DNA of 46,882 nucleotides from Lachnospiraceae bacterium (GTDB taxonomy: Bacteria > Bacillota > Clostridia > Lachnospirales > Lachnospiraceae), in assembly GCA_017535945.1 (NCBI GenBank), contig JAFXTJ010000121.1, positions 1 through 46,882 on the forward strand, written 5' to 3'. Below are positions 42,337-46,882 of the stretch, piece by piece; position 1 is the first letter of the stretch, and every line of letters starts with the position of its first letter. A program made the translations under genes and the position numbers. Below the pieces are notes generated by a model, which saw only the letters and a program-made list of their open reading frames with translations, was not told the DNA's origin and did not search any database.

Positions 42337-43299
42337 TCAATTCTTCACGAGGTGCACCGCGAACCCGCCGAATTCCTCCGCGAGGTACGCGACCTTTAAG
42401 TGACCGGCATCATCGTATTTAAAAGAGGACTCGTCAAAGGCGACGCCCTGCCGCGACAGATGGTACACCGCACGGTCCACGTTGTTGGTGCCGACCGCGA
42501 TGTGTCCCATCGCGCCGGGTCCCTTGGCCTTCATGACCTCGATGAAGCTCCCGGCGAAGACCGAGGAGTTGCCGACCTTCTTGGTAAAGCCGAACATCCT
42601 GTCAAAGGCGTCCGCCGTCTTTTCGGCATCGTCCGCGTTCTCCCGGTTGATGCCGACATGCTTGAGCGTGAAGCCCAGCATCGTCTCCACCGCCTCACGG
42701 GTCATCTTCTCGATCACGTCAAACTTCCCCGCCGCGATCAGGTCCTTCTTCACCATCCAGCTGCCGCCGGCGCAGAAGACCTTGCCGAAAGACAGGTAAT
42801 CATTCAGATTGTTCCTGTTCACACCGCCGGTGGGCATGAAGTTCATCTTTGTATAAGGTGCCGCCATCGCCTTGATCTTGGCGATCCCGCCGTTCTGCTC
42901 CGCCGGAAAGAATTTCACGGCATCAAGACCCAGCTCGATGGCCTGTTCCACCTCGCCGGGGGTTGCGGTCCCGGGGACCACCGGCACACCGATCGACTGA
43001 ATATACTCGACATTGCTGCGGTTGAAGCCGGGGCTCACGATAAATTTCGCTCCCGCCGCCTTGGCACGGTCCGCCTGATCCTTATTGAGGACGGTACCGG
43101 CACCGACGATCATCTCCGGAAATTTCGAAGAGATGATCCGGATCGCCTCCTCCGCCGCCGCCGTGCGGAAAGTTACCTCCGCGGCGGGCAGGCCGCCGTC
43201 GATGAGCGCTTTGGCGAGCGGCTCAGCATCCTTCGCATCGTCGATGGCGATGACCGGCACGATGCCGATCCTGTAGAGTTCCTCGCAGATCTTATCCAT
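42337..43299 (-). CDS. eda: KDPG/KHG aldolase fused to a VOC (glyoxalase-like) domain
   Basis: 320 residues, where a plain KDPG aldolase has about 210. Residues 1-205 are a class I aldolase: Glu41 in AEVTFRT and the Schiff-base Lys129 in DAVKFFPAE, plus GGVNRNNL. Residues 210-320 form a VOC domain in which the four metal-ligand positions read His214 (LKHVGIN), Glu254 (FIEVM), His266 (GHIAVG) and His316 (AVHLV), so it may be an active metalloenzyme. The aldolase splits KDPG to pyruvate and glyceraldehyde-3-phosphate. The ATG follows AAGGAGGGCTGAC. One base after the SDR stop. Confidence 0.92.
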   Translation of the reverse strand: MDKICEELYRIGIVPVIAIDDAKDAEPLAKALIDGGLPAAEVTFRTAAAEEAIRIISSKFPEMIVGAGTVLNKDQADRAKAAGAKFIVSPGFNRSNVEYIQSIGVPVVPGTATPGEVEQAIELGLDAVKFFPAEQNGGIAKIKAMAAPYTKMNFMPTGGVNRNNLNDYLSFGKVFCAGGSWMVKKDLIAAGKFDVIEKMTREAVETMLGFTLKHVGINRENADDAEKTADAFDRMFGFTKKVGNSSVFAGSFIEVMKAKGPGAMGHIAVGTNNVDRAVYHLSRQGVAFDESSFKYDDAGHLKVAYLAEEFGGFAVHLVKN

Positions 43300-43300
43300 G

Positions 43301-44170
43301 TCAGCCCTCCTTCTTCACATCCAGATCGTCCTCTTCCTCATCCGCGAATTTCGAGGGATCGAGGTTGCCCGGATCCTGGCCGATGTAGGCGGAAATGCCG
43401 CCGTCGATGTAGATGACCTGTCCGTTGATGAAATCCGAAGCGGAGGAAGCCAGGAACACGGCCAGGCCCATCAGATCCTCCGTCCTGCCCCAGCGCTGCG
43501 CCGGTGTCTTGGAACGGATGAAGCGGTCGAACGGGTTCATGGAGCCGTCGGGTCCTTTCTCGCGCAGCGGTCTCGTCTGCGGGGTCGCGATATAGCCGGG
43601 GCCGATCGCGTTGCACTGAATATTGTACTGTCCGTACTCGGAACAGATATTGCGGGTGAGCATCTTGAGGCCGCCCTTGGCCGCCGCATAGGCGGAGACC
43701 GTCTCACGGCCGAATTCGCTCATCATGGAGCAGGCGTTGATGATCTTGCCGCTCTTCCGCTCCATCATGCCGGGCAGGACCGCCTTGGAGCAGATGAAGG
43801 GACCGGTCAGGTCGATATCCACCACGAGCTTCCATTCTTCGACCGACATCTCGTGCATGGGCACGCGCTTGATGATACCGGCATTGTTCACCAGGATATC
43901 GATCGGGCCCTTTGCCGCTTCGACCTGCTTCACAAAAGCCTGAACCTGATCCTCTTTGGTGACGTCGCAGACCGCGCCGTAGGCATCGATCCCGAGCTTT
44001 TTATACTCCTCGAGTCCGCGGTCCACCAGTTCCTGCCTGATATCATTGAACACGATCTGCGCGCCGCTCTGCGCATAGGCCACGGCATATGCAAAGCCCA
44101 GGCCGTAGGAAGCGCCCGTGATCCATGCCGTCTTGCCCTTTAACGAAAATTTCTGTAAAAAGTCTTCCAT
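43301..44170 (-). CDS. SDR oxidoreductase, KduD/gluconate 5-dehydrogenase type
   Basis: 289 residues. NAD(P)-binding TGASYGLG (18-25), NNAG, the catalytic Ser in INACSMMSEFG, and YxxxK in SAYAAAKGGL are all present. The last 25 residues (DPSKFADEEEDDLDVKKEG) are a charged extension that is not part of the fold. Similar proteins are annotated as gluconate 5-dehydrogenase, but its place between kduI and eda makes 2-deoxy-D-gluconate 3-dehydrogenase / KduD (reduction of the diketo sugar to KDG) the better guess. Ribosome site AGGGAAGGACAG. Gap of 25 bp to kduI. Confidence 0.9.
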   Translation of the reverse strand: MEDFLQKFSLKGKTAWITGASYGLGFAYAVAYAQSGAQIVFNDIRQELVDRGLEEYKKLGIDAYGAVCDVTKEDQVQAFVKQVEAAKGPIDILVNNAGIIKRVPMHEMSVEEWKLVVDIDLTGPFICSKAVLPGMMERKSGKIINACSMMSEFGRETVSAYAAAKGGLKMLTRNICSEYGQYNIQCNAIGPGYIATPQTRPLREKGPDGSMNPFDRFIRSKTPAQRWGRTEDLMGLAVFLASSASDFINGQVIYIDGGISAYIGQDPGNLDPSKFADEEEDDLDVKKEG

Positions 44171-44195
44171 CTGTCCTTCCCTCCTTTGGATATCC

Positions 44196-45059
44196 TCACA
44201 TCAGATCCTGCATGGCACAGTCGTCCATGTCATCGAAATCCTGATTCTCCCCGACCATTCCCCAGATAAAGGTGTAGGCGCGGGTGCCGCAGCCCGAATG
44301 GATCGACCAGCTGGGCGAGATGACCGCCTGTTCATTGCGCATGATGATATGCCTGGTCTCTTTGGGTTCGCCCATAAAGTGCATGACGACCGCATCCTCC
44401 GGCATATCGAAGTAGAGATAAACCTCCATCCGGCGGTCATGTGTATGGCAGGGCATCGTGTTCCACACACTGCCGGGCTTTAACTCGGTCATGCCCATCT
44501 CCAGCTGACAGCTCTGCACCTGGCCCGGCAGGATGTATTTGTTGATCACGCGGTGATTGGCTTCCTCGCTGCTGCCCAGCTCTTTTTTATTCTCTTCCTT
44601 GATGATGACCACGTCCTCCGCGGGGGTGCCTTCGCGCTTAATGAGCACGGTCGGCCACACACGGTGTGCCGGAGCGCTGTTTAAGTAGAATTTCGCCGGC
44701 GCAGCGCTGTCTTTGCTGGCAAAGACGATCTCCTTCGTCCCCATGCCGATATACATCCCGTCCCGGGGCCCGACCTCGTAGGTCCTGCCGTCCACACAAA
44801 CGGTACCGGCTCCGCCGATATTGATCACACCCAGTTCCCTGCGGTCGCAGAAATGCTCCGCCCGGAGTTCCTCGCCGGCCGTAAGTGCCAGCTCGCCCCT
44901 GACGGGCACGGCACTCCCCGTGATGATGCGATCGATATGGCTGTATACCAGCTTGATCTCATCCGCGTTAAAGATATCATCGATCAGGTATTCCTCACGC
45001 AGACGCGTGGTATCATAATACCGCGAATCCTTCGGTGAGGAAGCAGTCCTCAGTTCCAT
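44196..45059 (-). CDS. kduI: 5-dehydro-4-deoxy-D-glucuronate isomerase
   Basis: 287 residues, typical of KduI. A cupin fold with RYYDTTRLREEYLI at the N-terminus and the zinc site MPCHTHDRRMEVYLYF, with later His in WSIHSGCGT. It turns 5-keto-4-deoxyuronate, the product of unsaturated pectin or glycosaminoglycan breakdown, into the 2,5-diketo sugar. Start at 45059 follows GGAAAGGAGGATCT; the 18 upstream codons have no site. First gene of the operon. Confidence 0.96.
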   Translation of the reverse strand: MELRTASSPKDSRYYDTTRLREEYLIDDIFNADEIKLVYSHIDRIITGSAVPVRGELALTAGEELRAEHFCDRRELGVINIGGAGTVCVDGRTYEVGPRDGMYIGMGTKEIVFASKDSAAPAKFYLNSAPAHRVWPTVLIKREGTPAEDVVIIKEENKKELGSSEEANHRVINKYILPGQVQSCQLEMGMTELKPGSVWNTMPCHTHDRRMEVYLYFDMPEDAVVMHFMGEPKETRHIIMRNEQAVISPSWSIHSGCGTRAYTFIWGMVGENQDFDDMDDCAMQDLM

Positions 45060-45128
45060 AGATCCTCCTTTCCCCTGCGAAAACTCATCATACCTGCTGC
45101 GTGAAAAACGCAATTTTCCTTCATGATA

Positions 45129-45137
45129 ATTATATCA
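45129..45137 (-). promoter_or_regulatory. Extended -10 promoter of the kduI operon
   Basis: On the minus strand TGATATAAT (TGn plus perfect TATAAT). A TTGATG lies 19 bp upstream and an ATGACA 16 bp upstream as possible -35. A small TGCG/CGCA stem lies in the leader at about 45098-45112. Confidence 0.6.
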
Positions 45138-45214
45138 GAAAAATGGACCCTGTCATCAATTTTCCCAAAGTTCGCCTTTTTTATCATTTAATACGCAATA
45201 ATTGCCTAATACAG

Positions 45215-45257
45215 TTACTATTCCCGTGTGCGAATGTGGGTGGGCTGTGAATAGTAA
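45215..45257. repeat. Inverted repeat between the protease and kduI
   Basis: Perfect 9-bp arms TTACTATTC (45215-45223) and GAATAGTAA (45249-45257) with a 25-nt centre. A second pair, ATCATTTA (45183-45190) and TAAATGAT (45255-45262), shares the right arm, giving a choice of two pairings. No U-run follows. It sits just after the protease stop codon and about 100 bp upstream of the kduI start of transcription. Confidence 0.55.
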
Positions 45258-45261
45258 ATGA

Positions 45262-45975
45262 TCATTTCCACCCGGCGGCCAGCACGCGTTCCGTCCCCGT
45301 CTCTCCGCCGATCAGGATCCCCGCAAAGCCTCCGCGCGCGTTAAAAATGCCTGCCCCCGACATGCCGGGCACCGCGTCCAGCAGACAGGTGAAGAATCCG
45401 TCGGCAGCTTCCTCTTCCGCACGGGTCCCCGCACTGACCCCTCCGTCAAAGATGCAGAAGATCTCCTCTTCTGCCGGCGGATCCGCATCGGGCGTCACGG
45501 CACGCAGTCCGAGAAAGACGATGTCCGGCACATCTCCGGCTGCAACGGTCAGGACCGCTGTATCGGAAGCCTCATCCGTGCGTTCCACACGGCAGGCGCA
45601 CTCATAACCACCCGTCTCTCCGACGGGAAAAGTGATCCGTCCCTGCTCCGCCCCCGCCGTGACATGCGCCGCCGTCAGGATCCGGATCTCCCGGTCCGTA
45701 AGCCCGATGATACTGCCCCTGCCGTGCAGGGTCTCCGTGCGGACATCCGTCTGTGTCGCGCGCACACATCCGGCCGCCTCCTGCAGATCCGGAGACGGAA
45801 GGGGCAATGCGCCCGTGAGGGAGAGTTCGATCATCGACGCGCGGATCTCCGCCGGAGAGGGGCCCTGTGCCAGCGCCGTCACCCGCGCGCACATAAAAAA
45901 AGCCGTGCAGGCAACAGCCGCACCGGCGATCCGGATCGGGATCCGTTTGAAATTGTCGGGAAAACAGATTCGCAT
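45262..45975 (-). CDS. Secreted trypsin-like serine protease (S1 family)
   Basis: 237 residues. A basic start and hydrophobic helix (about 13-36, ending TALAQG) make a signal peptide or membrane anchor. The chymotrypsin-like triad is visible: His in RILTAAHVTAG, Asp in ASDTAVLTV and Ser in VPGMSGAGIFN. No PDZ domain follows, unlike HtrA. It probably acts outside the cell; substrate unknown. It starts about 20 bp past the 3' end of rnpB and may be read by transcripts passing the rnpB end. The ribosome site is poor (no clear AGGAGG), so the start is not certain. Confidence 0.85.
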   Translation of the reverse strand: MRICFPDNFKRIPIRIAGAAVACTAFFMCARVTALAQGPSPAEIRASMIELSLTGALPLPSPDLQEAAGCVRATQTDVRTETLHGRGSIIGLTDREIRILTAAHVTAGAEQGRITFPVGETGGYECACRVERTDEASDTAVLTVAAGDVPDIVFLGLRAVTPDADPPAEEEIFCIFDGGVSAGTRAEEEAADGFFTCLLDAVPGMSGAGIFNARGGFAGILIGGETGTERVLAAGWK

Positions 45976-45995
45976 TGGGTTGTTACATACCTGAA

Positions 45996-46357
45996 AAGAT
46001 GAGCGGGACTGTAAGCCGGGTTCTGTCGGGGACGATCATCTATCTAGGACCGCCGTCACCGGCGGCCTCAAGCGACCCACCTGCACACCGGACGGGCAGC
46101 CCGATCGTGTGCGTTTCGGTCTTGCTTCGGATGGGGTTTACACGGCTGCCCGTGTTACCACGGACACGGTGAGCTCTTACCTCGCCTTTTCACCCTTACT
46201 CCGCCGGTGAAACCGGCAGAGCGGTCAAATCTCTGTTGCACTGTCCCGGGAGTTGCCTCCGCCGGACGTTATCCGGCATCCTGCCCTGTGAAGCCCGGAC
46301 TTTCCTCCCCTGCGTCCTTGCGGACCATGCAGCGGCGATCGTCCATCCCGCTCATCT
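45996..46357 (-). ncRNA. rnpB: RNase P RNA (bacterial type A)
   Basis: About 362 nt. The ends pair as helix P1: GATGAGCGGGA at the 5' end (46346-46356) with TCCCGCTCATC at the 3' end (45997-46007). The universal core is there: GAGGAAAGTCCGGGC near the 5' end, GGGTGAAAAGGCGAGGTAAG in the middle and ACAGAACCCGGCTTA near the 3' end. RNase P removes 5' leaders from tRNA precursors. P1 with the following TTTTC on the minus strand may end transcription. The promoter at 46363-46391 fits this 5' end exactly. Confidence 0.97.
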
Positions 46358-46362
46358 ATGCC

Positions 46363-46391
46363 AATGTAGCCGATGCCGCTGTGCTTGTCAA
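46363..46391 (-). promoter_or_regulatory. Promoter of rnpB
   Basis: On the minus strand perfect TTGACA (46386-46391), 17-bp spacer, TACATT (46363-46368). It starts 15 bp past the stop codon of the GH13 gene. Confidence 0.85.
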
Positions 46392-46405
46392 GGAGGAGCC
46401 GGCGC

Positions 46406-46882
46406 TTATTTCAGCACCGCGACGCCATAGCCCGGCAGCGTGAGACGGCCGTCCGCATCGAGTGCCGCCTGTTCTCCTCCCGTCGAGAGAGAATCGGCCA
46501 ATTCCATGCGGTCCGTGGGCAGTGTCACGGTTTCCGAACCCGTATTGACGATGATCAGAAGATCGCGCGCATCACCGCCCCCGGCAGCTTCTTTCCCGCC
46601 GGTGCGCAGAAACGCGCAAAGTGCCGGATGCTCTTTCAGTTCCCGTCCGGTCTCCGAGTCCTCCGGCACAGGGACCGTCCGTCCCCTTGCGATCAGCGGA
46701 TGACGCGCCCGCAGATGGATGGCTTCCCGGATATAACCGTAGACGGAATTCGGGTCATCCCGCTGCCCGGCAAGACTGCCGAACGGAGCGGCATCAAAGC
46801 TTTCCATGTCCGGAGGACCCGCGCATACCTTGTCATGATCCCCCCAGGGGAACGGCGCGCGCTTATTCTCGTCACGGCCGGA
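46406..46882 (-). CDS. GH13 alpha-amylase family protein, C-terminal fragment (cut by window edge)
   Basis: The last 158 residues or so are visible. The run RDENKRAPFPWGDHDKVCAG and then GPPDMESF, followed by DDPNSVYGYIREAIHLRARHP, matches the end of the TIM barrel of GH13 alpha-amylase and oligo-glucosidase enzymes. A C-terminal beta domain (LLIIVNTGSETVTLP, LPGYGVAVLK) ends the protein. The catalytic residues lie outside the window, so the exact activity (alpha-amylase, alpha-glucosidase or similar) is open. The frame is open to the window edge. Confidence 0.9.
   Translation of the reverse strand, partial: SGRDENKRAPFPWGDHDKVCAGPPDMESFDAAPFGSLAGQRDDPNSVYGYIREAIHLRARHPLIARGRTVPVPEDSETGRELKEHPALCAFLRTGGKEAAGGGDARDLLIIVNTGSETVTLPTDRMELADSLSTGGEQAALDADGRLTLPGYGVAVLK

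Noticed and set aside
46207-46443. Short plus-strand frames in 45975-46443
   Set aside because: They lie on the RNase P RNA and its promoter, which explain the sequence.

Overview
The window is a gene-dense stretch of high-GC bacterial chromosome with no phage, insertion sequence, CRISPR array or tRNA that I can see. The gene set suggests a Gram-positive Clostridia, most likely a gut or rumen Lachnospiraceae-type organism: a PyrB/PyrI aspartate carbamoyltransferase pair, MinC, a DUF5050 protein, GH31/GH43/GH13 plant- and starch-glycan enzymes, Shine-Dalgarno sites of the AGGAGG type, sigma-A-like promoters and a bacterial type A RNase P RNA. Taxonomy is inferred from gene content only.

Layout. 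1-2.6 kb (minus): end of an aldo/keto reductase, an Sfp-type phosphopantetheinyl transferase and a flotillin. 2.8-5.6 kb (plus): comM-dprA, translationally coupled. 5.6-9.95 kb (minus): a three-gene envelope cassette (transglutaminase-like protein with TPR/MORN-like repeats, a membrane-anchored M15 peptidase, a small anchored protein). 10-14.2 kb: HAD phosphatase, maf with a small acidic protein, a GH31 glycosidase and a small orphan gene. 14.2-20.4 kb (minus): one operon pheA, DUF815 ATPase, ppx, ppk and probably the small orphan. 20.6-23.2 kb (plus): DUF5050 protein, then pyrB-pyrI. pyrB has an in-frame TGA exactly where the aspartate-binding Arg229 of E. coli ATCase should be. 23.3-29.2 kb (minus): CAP-domain lipoprotein, then a GH43 gene followed by two tandem membrane diguanylate cyclases. 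29.4-36.2 kb (minus): HD-domain protein, pilT, HAD phosphatase and minC in one operon, preceded by hemW and lepA. 36.4 kb (plus): rpsT. 36.7-39.0 kb (minus): a metal-chaperone GTPase with a 57-bp histidine-rich tandem repeat and a second CobW-like/DUF1980 fusion, behind a promoter covered by a palindrome. 39.2-41.1 kb (minus): a 648-residue anchored coiled-coil protein with an interrupted zinc ribbon. 41.3-45.1 kb (minus): kduI, kduD-like SDR, eda-VOC fusion and kdgK, a complete pathway from unsaturated-uronate products to pyruvate and glyceraldehyde-3-phosphate. 45.3-46.9 kb (minus): secreted trypsin-like protease, rnpB, and the end of a GH13 amylase.

The GH31, GH43, GH13 and KduI-KduD-Eda-KdgK genes fit a life on plant cell-wall and storage polysaccharides. 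Two membrane GGDEF receptors, an HD-domain protein with a lost GYP motif and PilT point to surface behaviour tuned by second messengers. The best candidates for something not well described are the envelope cassette at 5.6-9.95 kb, the palindrome-controlled His-repeat GTPase pair, the coiled-coil/zinc-ribbon protein, and the interrupted pyrB.
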